From: Bicyclus anynana
Taxonomy: Eukaryota; Arthropoda; Insecta; Lepidoptera; Nymphalidae
Length of the DNA stretch: 64,000 bases
Reading direction: 5' to 3'
Assembly (NCBI RefSeq): GCF_947172395.1
Contig: NC_069097.1
Location: 12,074,142-12,138,141, forward strand
Part shown: in pieces, positions 33,774 through 44,491 of the stretch
Position numbering within the stretch: the first letter of the stretch is position 1
Layout: each line of letters opens with the position of its first letter
The notes under the pieces: model-generated
What the model was told of the DNA's origin: nothing
Seen by the model: only the letters and a program-made list of their open reading frames with translations
The model's database searches: none
Made by a program: the position numbers and the translations under genes

Positions 33774-34047
33774 AGAGCCGTGATAGCCCAGTGGATATGA
33801 CCTCTGCCTCCGATTCCGGAGGGTGTGGGTTCAAATCCGATCCGGGGCATGCACCTCCAACTTTTAAGTTGTGTGCATTTTAAGATATCGTGAGGAAACC
33901 TGCATACCAGAGAATTTTCTTAATTCTCTGCGTGTGTGAAGTCTGCCAATCCGCATTGGGCCAGCGTGGTGAACTATTGGCCTAACCCCTCTCATTCTGA
34001 GAGGAGACTCGAGCTCAGCAGTGAGCCGAATATGGGTCGATGACGAT
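33774..34047 (+). mobile_element. tRNA-derived SINE, family 2, internally deleted
   Basis: Head AGAGCCGTGATAGCCCAGTG, body to GCCGAATATGGGTCGATGAC. It lacks about 38 bases (the ATCACGTGTTTCTCAATCGG region) present at 32070. Confidence 0.87.
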
Positions 34048-34048
34048 A

Positions 34049-34187
34049 CGGCTTTCTTGGTAACACTCCTGATGGTCCGCGCGGGCCAGGGGGCCTGTAG
34101 CTATGAATGAAAAACCCACGACTGATGCACCTCACTTCTCCGCACGCATTTCAAAACGCACGCAAAAGCGAGTGCTATAGTATTCTA
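34049..34187 (-). repeat. second, deleted copy of the 33.5-kb segment
   Basis: TAGCTATGAATGAAA, ACTGATGCACCTCACTTC and AAGCGAGTGCTATAGTATTC repeat in the order seen at 33527-33755, with the right half of the MITE missing. Confidence 0.7.
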
Positions 34188-35500
34188 GCTTTTAGGTTCT
34201 TCAGAAGCTATTCTGTAAATCTTGAGAATCATCTATATACCCAGGGGCATAAATGGCATCCATTTACGGCTAGATGGCACAATTGTGAAGAAATAAAACG
34301 AAACTCTGATATAAGTCGGAACAATTTTCAAACTTCCTGGAAGCGAGACAATTCTCTGGAGCATAAAGTATTATAGTGGTGCTTAACCAGCAGTAATCGA
34401 AAATGAAAATTGTAAAAAAAATTGGAAATCAATTGCAGAATAAATGGGTTTAAAGATTCTAAAGACAATTAGGCGCACACCAGGCTAATTTTTTAATTTT
34501 TTTTTTTACTAACAAATGAGTCTTGGTCACTCGAAATAAATGAATTATTATTATTATATTATAATTTACTATCTTTGACGTTTGCTAGTGGACATATACG
34601 AAATTGAGATTTTATGCAAAAATGTCATCAGGTGCTTGCTAATATCACACAGCAAAATGAAATGACATTTTGGCAATTGATTTTATGTTTATTTTAAAGG
34701 TTTATAATAAAGATCAAAATAGTGAATATGCCAGCAGTTCACGTCATACTCATCAAATTAATAACAATAATCAGTTGGATATGATACAATGGTTTGAACA
34801 TCTGTATACATAGTATGTTGGTATACAATACACACACACACTTTTGTATTTAAGAGTAGGTAAAATACAAAACAATATTCAAGATAAGATAAACAATTTA
34901 AGTAAATAGACGCACACAACAAAGAAAAAGAAATTATGAGAACGCGATCACAATATATATTTGATTGTACCCTTGACTCCTTCAACCTTTTTCGTTGAGT
35001 GATATAACTCACTCACTTGAGCATCTACAAGTTTAAGACCGTGAAAATTTTATACAGCAGCCATAAAGTGAAGGGCAATAAAGAATATAATAAAACAAAC
35101 ATCTTACGAGGGGCAAGACGCCAGATGCTTTATGTTCTGTACGCTATCACATCTCTAATCGGCAAATGGTTGACGATAAAAACAAACGAGACTTCCTATT
35201 ACGGTCCAATTTTCGCAACTCATTACCTACTACTGTTTATTAGACATCCTTGACGTTTGTATAATTAATATATTGTTTATAATACAAGAATAATCTAAGT
35301 CCTACTATTTGTATAATATGTATCACAAGTATCTAAAAAATTAAAACTAAAGTTATTTAGTTAGTTAAAAGTTAAATTTATTGAGTAACAATAACGACTT
35401 TTGTGTCAAAAATTCAATCCATCATAAAAAGTAAAACGTCGATATCTTCGGATTGGCTTATCTATCATCATATAAAGCTAAGAGAAGACAATGGGGATGA
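34188..35500. other. non-coding stretch, nothing recognised
   Basis: Small frames of 78-89 codons lack motifs. ATTTTGGCAATTGATTTTATG (34668) echoes ATTTTGTCAATTGATTTGATG at 25601, an old shared repeat. Confidence 0.4.
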
Positions 35501-35504
35501 TGAC

Positions 35505-35735
35505 TAGGTTTGAATATATTGATTTTTATGATACATTCGGGTAAATAAGGTCAATGTTAACTAATTTATACATAAAAAGCAAAGATTGTCTGGATATTTG
35601 CAAAATAAATAAGATTATAAAATTTCAAATCTTTTAAATTTTTTATCGTAATTAGGGGTCCGCGGAAATCTGACCCTTTAAATCCCTGTAGCTTCGAAAT
35701 TTATGATCGCAGATACCCTGTTACTTTTACAAAAA
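35505..35735 (-). repeat. unclassified dispersed repeat, copy 2
   Basis: Reverse of 6358-6860: AAGGTCAATGTTAACTAATT and CTGACCCTTTAAATCCCTGT. Confidence 0.6.
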
Positions 35736-36599
35736 TTGCTTTGCTATACTCTTAATTTATATACAATTTAAAAAACTGTCATCAACCTTATTCCGATTAC
35801 GTCATCTATCAAATAAAAAACGCGTCATAATCGGTCATAACGGTCCATCCAACACAGAAACAGTATAGACAGACAGACACGTTAAACTTATAATACTCTT
35901 TTTTTACATCGGGTTATAAAGAAAAATCATAATATTAAAAAATCCTTTAGGTGCATAAAATGCTCTGTTCATTAAAAACGACTAACAAAATGACAGTGAC
36001 AGAAACTGCAAAACTTTTAAACAACTCGCAACAATTGTGATCAAGTTAATAGACCATATAAAAATACTCGTAAATCGAGCGAATTGTTGCAAAAGTTAAG
36101 ACCTTTAAAAATTTCGGAGGGTGAAAAGTTGAACGAGCTAGAAGGGTCAGGAATCCTTGGTACTCTTAGTGAGGTAATGGTTTCAATGACGACAAGTACG
36201 AAGACCGATCAGGGCCGATGACCTGCAGATTTTTGAAGCTGAGAATACGAGATGTTTTATGATAATACGAATCACACCAGTGGAAAAAAACATTGATATA
36301 TGTTGAAATATTCTTATTAGTTTTAATAATTTTTATGCTGCTTAGTTGAAATTCTTGTCAAGAATTCAATTTAACTCACTATTATTTTTATCTAAGAGCC
36401 TATAGTTGAAATGATAGATTCTATAAAAGCTGTAAGTTTATTTGTTAGCTCTATCGATGGTAAGTTAGTTAAGGATTAATGGAGTTCAGACCATAGTGGC
36501 ATTGGTATGTAGTTTATATGGCCACAGGCTCTCAATCTATCAATGATTACCTTTTGATAACAAAACGTATTAATCAAATGAGAGGTTTGTAATTTTGTA

Positions 36600-37008
36600 G
36601 GTTTGGGTGTACTCTTCTATAATAAGATCCCAAGACTGTGATGGACATGCCAATGCATAGCTTTAAGCAATGTGTTAAAAAACATTTACTTAGTCGAGCG
36701 TACTACAACATTAATGAGTTCCTTAATGATAAAGATGCTTGCAGCCCGTTGGATCAGCTTCCACCTTCACACAGGAAGTAAAACTATAAGAAATGTAATC
36801 AGTAATTGTTATCAATTGTAAATTATAATACTGTATGACTTTTTCAAAAGAGCAACTGTTGAGTTTCTTGCCGGTATCTTCTCAGCAGAACCTGCCTTCC
36901 GAACCGGTGGTAGAATCTTTACAAATAGTCAACTGACGTGTCAAAAGTGCTTGTAAACTGAGCCTACTTGAAATAAATGATTTTTGATTTGATTTTGATT
37001 TGATTTGA
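36600..37008 (+). mobile_element. 5'-truncated LINE, 3' end with ORF2 tail
   Basis: Encodes the last residues of a LINE protein (MDMPMHSFKQCVKKHLLSRA, then YYNINEFLNDKDACSPLDQL) up to a stop at 36781. A 3' UTR follows with TTGAGTTTCTTGCCGGTATC and CTGCCTTCCGAACCGGTGGT, AAATAAATGA, and a TTTGATTTGATTTTGATTTG tail. This is a different LINE from the intact one at 39-43.8 kb. Confidence 0.8.
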
Positions 37009-37242
37009 GAAAAATATATAGATACTGTATTCAAACTAATTTATCTAGATTAAGTAACGCTGCCTTAATACTACTCGAGTACGTCCAGTTTCCAACTACA
37101 AGTTAAGTTGCTTGTAGTTGAAATTCTAAATCAGTAATTAATTATTCTGAACTTCATTTAATGCCTTTTTTGTCTCCCCTAGAATAAAGGGGGAGACAAA
37201 GAAGCACGCGCGAAATTTTTTTGTTGTAAATCGCCAATTTTA

Positions 37243-37371
37243 TCTACACCTACTAATATTATAAGGCTGAAGAGTTTGTTTGTTTGATTGAACGCGCTAA
37301 TCTCAGTAACTACTGGGTCGATTTGAAAAATTCTTTCAGTGTTAGGTAGCCCATTTATCGAGCAAGGCTTT
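37243..37371 (+). mobile_element. Helitron-like element, 3' truncated by its neighbour
   Basis: TCTACACCTACTAATATTAT to CCCATTTATCGAGCAAGGCT, then interrupted two bases before the next Helitron begins. Confidence 0.7.
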
Positions 37372-37373
37372 TA

Positions 37374-37572
37374 TCTATACTAATATTATAAGGCTGAAGA
37401 GTTTGTTCGTTTGTTTGATTAAACGCGCTAATCTCAGGAACTACTGGTTCGATTTGAAAAATTCTTTCAGTGTTAGGTAGCCCATTTATCGAGATATAAT
37501 ATGGCTATATATTATCCCCGTATTCCTACGGGAACAGAAACCACGCGGGTGAAACCGCGCGGCGTCAGCTAG
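37374..37572 (+). mobile_element. non-autonomous Helitron-like element, complete
   Basis: TCTATACTAATATTATAAGG to GCGGCGTCAGCTAG, between A and T, with the CGCGG-GTGAAA-CCGCG hairpin. Confidence 0.87.
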
Positions 37573-38069
37573 TAATATATATTCTTATCCAAATTTGTTT
37601 GTCAGTCTATTGAAAAAGAATCTCGTAGGAGTAACATTATAAATATTTTATTATACCGATATCTTTCTCCCACTCGTAATTTGGCGTAAATATTCAATAG
37701 TTAGCAGGCTCGTTTATATTTATGTATCCGAGCAATGAAACGTAATAGAAGTGAGTTGTGCGCAAGGAATGGGAGGTAATAAAGGCACCAACGTGCCTCA
37801 TTTAGACCTTAATGAATACAGACAAACGCAATTTATTTATAAAACGTTTTGAATATTATACAATCTTTTCCTTATTGAATATTGGATGTTATTAAAATAA
37901 ACTGTAAGAAAGTTAAGTTTTACTGTCTGTAGTGACTACAACGTACGGTAAAATAATCATTATAGTAAGCGCGTTATAAACTTAGTTGTGAGGCCTTTTA
38001 AATGTAAATAGATAAGAGATTGGGAAATTATTGATAGCCCGACGACTCAGTTGAGAATGCGCTTATTAA

Positions 38070-38358
38070 TCATATCAGCCGATAGACGTCAACTGCAGGA
38101 CATAGGCCTTCTGTAGGGACTTCCAAACATCACGATACTGAGCCACCTGCATTCAGCGACTCCCTGCGACTCGCTTGATGTCGTCAGTCCACCTGATGGG
38201 GAGTCGACTAACACTGCGCTTACTAGTGCGGGGTCACCATTCCAGCATCTTGGGACCCCAACGTCCATCGGCTCTTCGAAATGTGCCCCGCCCATTGCAA
38301 CTTCAGCTTCGCAACTCGTTGAGCTATGTCGGTGACTTTGGTTCTTCTTTGGTTCTTG
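38070..38358 (-). mobile_element. RTE-type LINE 3' fragment
   Basis: ATCAGCCGATAGACGTCAAC start, then GTGCGGGGTCACCATTCCAG and CAACTCGTTGAGCTATGTCG: reverse of the 54829 block, with mutations. Confidence 0.75.
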
Positions 38359-38450
38359 GCGCTCATTATTGGAATACTAATTGTAAGCTTCAATTAGGTA
38401 CTTGGTTTCTTGAAGTACCTACATGTTTTGAAACTAAGAATGTGAATATA

Positions 38451-38650
38451 TCTATACTAATATTATAAAGAGTAAAGATTCGATTGATTGTTTGTTTGCA
38501 TTGAATATGCTTCGAAACTACTGAACCGATTTTAAATATTCTTTCACTGTTGGGAAGCTACACTATCCCTAAATACTATAGGCTATATTTTATCCCTGTA
38601 TTCCTACGGGAACGGTAACTATGCGAGTGAAACCGCGTGGCATCTGTTAG
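38451..38650 (+). mobile_element. non-autonomous Helitron-like element
   Basis: TCTATACTAATATTATAAAG to CCGCGTGGCATCTGTTAG (the usual CTAG is TTAG here). Confidence 0.8.
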
Positions 38651-39058
38651 TATATTATAGAAATAGATGTAGGTATACTAGCGTATGTGTGAGGTCATTC
38701 AGTACTGCTTACTTATACCTACTACGAAACTCCTGTACCAAATAAAGCACTAAATTGCATAAAGTGTGCCACATATAATTGTACTGTAAAATTCTCCGCT
38801 TCCTTGCGGATTAATGGATTATTCCGCTAAAATTTAATAGTTAGCCATTGCTTTAACATCAAAACATCTCGTAAGGGTAAGTTTAGTATGAAAAATGAAA
38901 AAAATGAAAAAATCTTTATTCGTCAACTAAGTCTTACAAACAAGTAGCAAGGGCCCCTGTACTAGGTGGAAAACCCGTATTACTGGGTGCCCCGCTCATT
39001 CACCACACAGAACAACCGTAGTTAACAAATAACAGAATTATAAATTATAATATATTTA

Positions 39059-39074
39059 GTGTGTGTGTATGTGC

Positions 39075-39113
<39 letters not shown>

Positions 39114-39148
39114 CGTGTGTGTGAGTGTGAGTGTGTGTGCGTGTGTGT
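39059..39148. repeat. GT/CA microsatellite inside LINE 3' UTR
   Basis: About 90 bases of GT dinucleotides with a few GC and GA interruptions, lying between the ORF2 stop and the 3' terminus of the LINE. Confidence 0.95.
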
Positions 39149-39189
39149 ATTATCAGTTTGTGTTTTATTTAAAATAATTGCGTCCGTAT

Positions 39190-42120
39190 TTAAGAAAAGT
39201 TATCTTTAAGTAAAAGTTCAGTTTGTTCATAGTCTAGGGCCAGCAAGGTATCAGTTACCACCCGTTTCAATTTATTATGAGTCAAAGCATTAATTTTGTG
39301 ACTTTTATTAAATTTGTTATAGAGAAATGAAGATTGGTAACCATATTGCTTTCTTATAAATTTAGTTCTGCTTCGTGTATATTGGCAAACTTTAGTAGTT
39401 CTACGTTTTGAAGTGTTGTGTGGTTGGAACGGCAGCTTTTGGTGAATTTTATTTATACAGTTAAATATATATGTCTGTCTAATTGTAAGTAATTTATAGC
39501 TGGAGTGTAGTGAAAAAGTGGGATATCGAAAAGGTTTAAAGAACATCACTTTTAACAATGATCTCTGAGCTCTTTCAAGGGCAATTAAATGGGTTTTGGC
39601 TGCACCTCCCCATACGGTTATGCAGTAACTAATCACAGAATGTGCCAGAGCCTTGTATGTATTTATGAGAATTTTTTCATTAGCAACGTGTCTGAGTTTT
39701 TTGAAGATCCATATAAGTTTTCTCGTCCTATCCGTAATGCATTCTATATGTCGTCTCCAGCTCAGATGCTGATCGATAATTACTCCTAGATATCTAATAC
39801 TATCAACTCTAGCAATATTGTTGCATGTGCAAATATTTGAAACGGAATGGTCGCAAGTATGTGCTTTCAGACTAAAGTTGATGTTAGGTTGTGTCACTTT
39901 ATAAATGGAAAACGTTAGAAATTTGGTTTTATTTATATTGAGAGTTAATAGATTTGAATTCAACCAGCTGGAGACGTGTCGAATACCTGACTCAGCGACT
40001 TCTTTTAGCCTATCCCATGTACCTGCATGGAAGATGAGTGCAGTGTCATCGGCATAGGTATATATTTTACAATTTTGGATTTGATAATTACAGAGATCAT
40101 TTACGTAGATCAGGAACAAGGTAGGTCCAAGGACACTACCTTGTGGTACGCCGTAGGAGATGTTTGTTGGATTGCTGATATATTTACCGAGTTTAAGTTG
40201 GTTTTCACGGTTAGACAGGTAGTCAGAGAGTAAAGCATGGGGCAGGCCTCGCACACCAATATTGTGTAGCTTTTTTAGAAGGATTGGTACAGAGACGGTT
40301 TCAAAAGCTTTGGCTAGGTCCAGAAAGACTCCAGCGCATTTGTTACCGGCATCCAGGTGATTACTAATTTCCTCAGTTAAGGCTATCACTGCGTCTTCTG
40401 TGGAGACGCCGTTTCTAAACCCGTACTGGTTTTTAGCTAACAGGTCAAATTGCATCAGGTATGTATTAAGACGATTATTTATAAGCTTTTCCAGGATTTT
40501 TGATAGAACCGGGAGAACTGAGATCGGTCTGTAATTGTCAACGTCGTCTCTGCACCCACCTTTATATATCGGTGTAACAATGGCTCTTTTAAATATAGAT
40601 GGGAATCGGCCATGTTCAAAGCATAGATTGTAGACATGACTCATTATTGGCATAAGAATATTTCTAGCTTTTTTGATGAACGACGTAGAGATGTTGTCCC
40701 ACCCTGGGGCAGAGCTATATGAAAGGTCGAGTATAATAGAGTTTATTTCTGATGGGTCAGTGTTAAGGAGTGCAAAAGAGTTAGATGGGGTTGATATTGT
40801 GTCCACTTTGCTATCAATATCAGTGGGCGAGCCTGTTAATTTTTCCGCCATGTCTTTGCCACGATTAGAAAAGTAACAATTAATAAAATTTGCAGATTCT
40901 AAGGGGGAGTTCTTCAGGGTAGTAAGTTTGGTTGTGTCGTCAGGTTTGTCTTTATTAGTGTAACAAATTGATTTTAATGTTTTCCACAAGGATTTTGAAT
41001 TTTTTGCACGGTCTAATCTATTCCTATCGTAATTATTTTTAAGTTTCCTAATGAGTTTATGACAGTAATTTCTGTAGCGAGTGTAAGTAATTTTTAAGAG
41101 GTCGTTATTTGGATTTATTTTTACTTTACTGTGTAGTTTGTCCCTATGTCTTATACACCGTAGAATTCCTGGTGTTATCCAGGGCTGGATGCGACGTTTC
41201 CTGTTGGGTATCGTAGTTATTGATCGATTATTATGCAATGCCGTAGAAATTGTATCAACCAGGCACTCGGCAGCTTGAATTGGGTCTTGACTTTCTAGTA
41301 TCACTGTAATTTTAGACTTTATTTCATTTGAAGCACCATCAAAATCTACTGAGGCTCTGGTTTTCACAACATTATGGTACAGTGGCTTATACATAAGGTT
41401 TATGATAACGGTGGAGTGATCGGTTGGTGCGTTGGACAGAACAAGAGACTTCGCGGGTAATGACGTTTTGAGCATCATGTGGTCGTAACACATTTTATCA
41501 CGCGTAGGTAGTCTATGACCCGGGAGAAGACCATGATATGCAAGCGTGGTTAGGTAGTTATTGCAATTAGGGTCGGTTGAGTTCAGTTTTATGTCTATAT
41601 TAATATCACCCGTTATAATAATATTTTCATATTGTTTATAATTTTGAAGTTGTAATTCTAAAGAAGATATAAAGTCGTCAGTATTTCTAATTGAAGGGCT
41701 ACGATATATACCAATAACTACAGTGTCTTTAAGTGTAAGTACAAGGCAAGAGGCATTGCTAATATTAGGTTCAGATATTGCGTAGTTGAGAGTCTTGCTA
41801 ACGTAAAATATAACTCCGTCACATTGGTTTATACATTTCTTTGTATAATATGTATTGTAGTTATCACTAAGTACAGGAATAGGTTTATTTTCTGAGAGAT
41901 GGCACTCGGTCATAACTAATACATCGCAATCAAAATTAAGTGAGTGCAACGTTACTTGAAAGCTGTCTAAGTTTTTATAAATGCTCCTTATATTTTGAGT
42001 TAAAATAGTTAAGTTATTTGAGGGTACGATGTGAGCAAGACTGTCCTCAGGTTTACACATCAGGGCCTGGGCAAAATGGGTGTTGTCTATATCTGCACTG
42101 GTTTGCAATATGTTATCCAT
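39190..42120 (-). CDS. non-LTR retrotransposon ORF2: endonuclease and reverse transcriptase
   Basis: This is an uninterrupted 976-codon frame starting at ATG 42120. Residues about 35-245 form an apurinic-type endonuclease (EEP) domain: TQNIRSI at 41, the catalytic Glu in TECH near 72, GDINID near 170, and DHS near 235. Residues about 495-770 are a reverse transcriptase: NYRPISVLPVLSKILEK, the catalytic Asp in FLDLAKAF near 601, YGVPQGSVLGPTLF near 656, and the YADD box near 690. A Cys/His-containing stretch near 755-767 and a long basic C-terminal tail follow. All catalytic residues I can check are present, so the copy may be young or active. Domain order and motif style fit the CR1/jockey group; I cannot name the clade surely. 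The product nicks the target DNA and copies the RNA in place. Confidence 0.93.
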   Translation of the reverse strand: MDNILQTSADIDNTHFAQALMCKPEDSLAHIVPSNNLTILTQNIRSIYKNLDSFQVTLHSLNFDCDVLVMTECHLSENKPIPVLSDNYNTYYTKKCINQCDGVIFYVSKTLNYAISEPNISNASCLVLTLKDTVVIGIYRSPSIRNTDDFISSLELQLQNYKQYENIIITGDINIDIKLNSTDPNCNNYLTTLAYHGLLPGHRLPTRDKMCYDHMMLKTSLPAKSLVLSNAPTDHSTVIINLMYKPLYHNVVKTRASVDFDGASNEIKSKITVILESQDPIQAAECLVDTISTALHNNRSITTIPNRKRRIQPWITPGILRCIRHRDKLHSKVKINPNNDLLKITYTRYRNYCHKLIRKLKNNYDRNRLDRAKNSKSLWKTLKSICYTNKDKPDDTTKLTTLKNSPLESANFINCYFSNRGKDMAEKLTGSPTDIDSKVDTISTPSNSFALLNTDPSEINSIILDLSYSSAPGWDNISTSFIKKARNILMPIMSHVYNLCFEHGRFPSIFKRAIVTPIYKGGCRDDVDNYRPISVLPVLSKILEKLINNRLNTYLMQFDLLAKNQYGFRNGVSTEDAVIALTEEISNHLDAGNKCAGVFLDLAKAFETVSVPILLKKLHNIGVRGLPHALLSDYLSNRENQLKLGKYISNPTNISYGVPQGSVLGPTLFLIYVNDLCNYQIQNCKIYTYADDTALIFHAGTWDRLKEVAESGIRHVSSWLNSNLLTLNINKTKFLTFSIYKVTQPNINFSLKAHTCDHSVSNICTCNNIARVDSIRYLGVIIDQHLSWRRHIECITDRTRKLIWIFKKLRHVANEKILINTYKALAHSVISYCITVWGGAAKTHLIALERAQRSLLKVMFFKPFRYPTFSLHSSYKLLTIRQTYIFNCINKIHQKLPFQPHNTSKRRTTKVCQYTRSRTKFIRKQYGYQSSFLYNKFNKSHKINALTHNKLKRVVTDTLLALDYEQTELLLKDNFS

Positions 42121-42607
42121 TGTTAAAAGTATTAGATAAAATGTTTACAAACATACATGTCTCATAAAAAATTACTATCATAATATTAGATCTACTTGTT
42201 ATTGACTCGTTACACTTTAGAAAATAGTAAAATTTCTTATAAATAATATGAATTTTATGTACTTGATTTTGGGTTAGTAAATATAAGTTAGCAATAGATA
42301 ATGTGCTTGCGTCTATTTGTTGACATAAAAACAGGACGGCATAGCTAGTGATAGTTCTCTGTAATGTGTAAGTTTGAGTTGCTATACTCGTAGTGTATGT
42401 ACAGAAAAAATGTAGGTAATTTGTATTTAATGTGTATAATCGTAGTATGTGTAAGAGATTGTATAAAACATGAAGGTAGACATAAAAAGTTGTAATAAAA
42501 GATACAAGAAAACAAAATTTTACAATTAAAGTTACAAAATGAAAAAATACAATGGGCGAATTCATAGTTGGGTAATATATAAAAATATTAGTCCAGGAGT
42601 ACAGCAT
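42113..42607 (-). CDS. small ORF between ORF1 and ORF2 of the LINE, unknown
   Basis: An open frame of 164 codons begins with ATG at 42607, 21 bases past the ORF1 stop, and ends at TAA 42115-42113. It overlaps the ORF2 start in the string ATGGATAA. The predicted product is hydrophobic and Phe/Tyr/Leu/Ile-rich with several possible membrane helices (for example IVFFHFVTLIVKFCFLVSFI). I recognise no family. Such a composition is what random AT-rich DNA often gives, so it may be an accident of the inter-ORF spacer. Its length and its exact fit between the two ORFs are the reasons to list it. Confidence 0.25.
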   Translation of the reverse strand: MLYSWTNIFIYYPTMNSPIVFFHFVTLIVKFCFLVSFITTFYVYLHVLYNLLHILRLYTLNTNYLHFFCTYTTSIATQTYTLQRTITSYAVLFLCQQIDASTLSIANLYLLTQNQVHKIHIIYKKFYYFLKCNESITSRSNIMIVIFYETCMFVNILSNTFNNG

Positions 42608-42628
42608 AACTACTAGGATAGGATCTAG

Positions 42629-43507
42629 TCACTTTGTAGGTTCATATAGGCTCTTTATTTGTGATTCACTTATAATTTTTATAATCGGGGAGTTTATGTC
42701 CTTACGAACCAAAACGTCACCGAGAGAGGTCCAACAGAATTTGTAGTTCTGCGATCTAGTCAGCTCTCTTGCTAAGTAATACAGTCTGTTACCTTTCTGT
42801 GTTAGGTGGTCCGATAAAAATATGGGAATATTATTGCACTTCAATCCCAGATGTTGCGTGTTAAGCTTATTATTTTTATTTTTGTAGTTGTATGTTTTAG
42901 CCGCAACTTTTAGGTTTGTTTTCTGTAGGTAGGTAGATAATTCAACTACAATGGGCTTATCACCTTTGTTAGATGTTCTGTATATATCTTTTACGTCGGA
43001 GGATTGTAGCTCAACGTTTATGGAGGTGGCTAATGTCGTAACCATATTTAAAAGAGACGTTTTGGATTCATTTTCCAGTTTCGGAACATTTTTAATTTCA
43101 AAGGAACATTTTTTTTGTGACTTTTGGAGATCCTCAATTTTGTTCTCCAAAATAATGATATATTCTCTGTCCTTTTGTTTTTCGCGCTCCAATTCTGTCA
43201 CTTTATTTTTCATGTCTTCGTACTGCGAGTTTAAAAAAGACAAAGAATCTTCAATACTTCTCAGAGAAGAGGTAATTTGTGACCTTTCCTTGTTCTGTTG
43301 AATCATCCACGAAGATAACATATCTTTTATTTCGGTTCTAAAGTCCGAAAAATCAGACAGTAATTCATCCGAACGTTTGCGTTTAGTTCGCGTGCTAATA
43401 AAACTTGCTGTTTCAATTGGTGATGCAAATTCCTCACTAGTGTCGATATTACGCAAATTGGACTCAGAGTTTGACTTTTCAGGTGTCCGCCGATACATTT
43501 TACTCAA
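42629..43507 (-). CDS. non-LTR retrotransposon ORF1 (FP-type nucleic-acid chaperone)
   Basis: This complete 292-codon frame starts at ATG 43507. The first ~50 residues are Ser/Glu-rich (MSKMYRRTPEKSNSESNLRN). A coiled coil spans about 85-135 (LNSQYEDMKNKVTELEREKQ and following). The C-terminal half has the layout of FP-type proteins, a family named after baculovirus FP25K and common as ORF1 of insect LINEs: an RRM-like core around KCSFEIKNVPKLENESKTSL, then a terminal module with LSDHLTQKGNRLYYLARELT and a K/W-rich strand (YKFCWTSLGDVLVRKD). The expected role is to form trimers on element RNA. There is no CCHC knuckle, unlike many jockey ORF1 proteins. It lies 508 bases upstream of ORF2 on the same strand. 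Confidence 0.82.
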   Translation of the reverse strand: MSKMYRRTPEKSNSESNLRNIDTSEEFASPIETASFISTRTKRKRSDELLSDFSDFRTEIKDMLSSWMIQQNKERSQITSSLRSIEDSLSFLNSQYEDMKNKVTELEREKQKDREYIIILENKIEDLQKSQKKCSFEIKNVPKLENESKTSLLNMVTTLATSINVELQSSDVKDIYRTSNKGDKPIVVELSTYLQKTNLKVAAKTYNYKNKNNKLNTQHLGLKCNNIPIFLSDHLTQKGNRLYYLARELTRSQNYKFCWTSLGDVLVRKDINSPIIKIISESQIKSLYEPTK

Positions 43508-44003
43508 TACCAGGTACCAGGGCAGCAGAGGCGCGCAGTAGGTATTACAAACGCCACCGGTCGGTGTGAATGGACGTGGGGCGGGGCTAACGTGCAGCCG
43601 TGCAGCGGTCGACGTAAGCGCAGGCCTTCTAAGCAGTTATGCGCTCCTATTATTTCACTCAAATTATTCACGATCACACTTTTGTATTTTTAAATTTCAA
43701 TTATTAAATTTGAAATTAATTTTATACACACACTATTTATACGTCTACGCTCGACAGCGGTCCGAGGGGAAGAGGTATCCTACAAATTTTAATAGTCAAT
43801 ATACAACCATCTATAGCCAAGCCATCAGCATTGAAAATTAGAGTAGGTACAATAATGAAAATAATCCTTAAGTTCTGACTTAATGGCAAAGTCCAAATCG
43901 GTGTATAGCATAAAAGTAGTTAAGTATACAATTTTGGAAACACAAATAATAATAAAGGTTATGTACGTTACCTAGCTATACCGTAGAACTTTTGTTCGTC
44001 ATA

Positions 44004-44198
44004 TCTATACTAATATTATAAAGCTGAAGAGTTTGTTTGTTTGAACGCTAGTCTCAGGAACTACTGGTCCGATTTGAAAAATTCTTTCAGTGCTAGATAG
44101 CCCATTTATCGAGGAATACTATAGGCTATACATATATAATCCCCGTATTCCTACGGGAACGGGAACCACCGCGGATGAAACCGCGAGGCGTCAGCTGG
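44004..44198 (+). mobile_element. non-autonomous Helitron-like element
   Basis: TCTATACTAATATTATAAAG to AGGCGTCAGCTGG; the terminus is CTGG in place of CTAG. Confidence 0.83.
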
Positions 44199-44491
44199 TA
44201 TTAAATAACATGAATTTATGATATTGAATTATAAAGACTTCTAACAAAATGGAATATATTCTCAGAACATAATAAATAAAGTATTTCATATGTCGTGCTC
44301 ACTATAAGTACCTACTTGAAAGAAAATATATTACCTACTATATGTTAACTTGTAAACCGTGTAGGTAGGGACTTAATACTACGAGACGTATCACGTAGCA
44401 TAACGTTGAAGACAATTTCAGATTAGTCTAGCCCTGTGTTGGATTGTATTTTCTTAACGGCTATTTTTTTTAAATACACGTAAATAGCAGA

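Larger units (their letters stand above)
38893..43790 (-). mobile_element. apparently full-length non-LTR retrotransposon (CR1/jockey-type LINE)
   Basis: Read on the minus strand, the element has a GC-rich 5' leader (about 43510-43660, with the AT-rich part beyond it possibly included), ORF1, a small middle ORF, ORF2, then a 3' UTR. The 3' UTR contains a GT/CA microsatellite (39059-39148) and the signal GACGAATAAAGATTTTTTC close to the end, followed by an AT-rich tail near 38893. Both main frames are intact. I could not find a convincing target-site duplication, so the 5' end at about 43790 is approximate. It lies 14 kb upstream of the first supervillin-like exon seen and in the same orientation, so it may sit in the first intron. 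Confidence 0.85.

Noticed and set aside
34758..35012. minus-strand 84-codon ORF as a first exon of the gene
   Set aside because: No donor of the required phase follows the ATG, and the composition is that of random AT-rich DNA.
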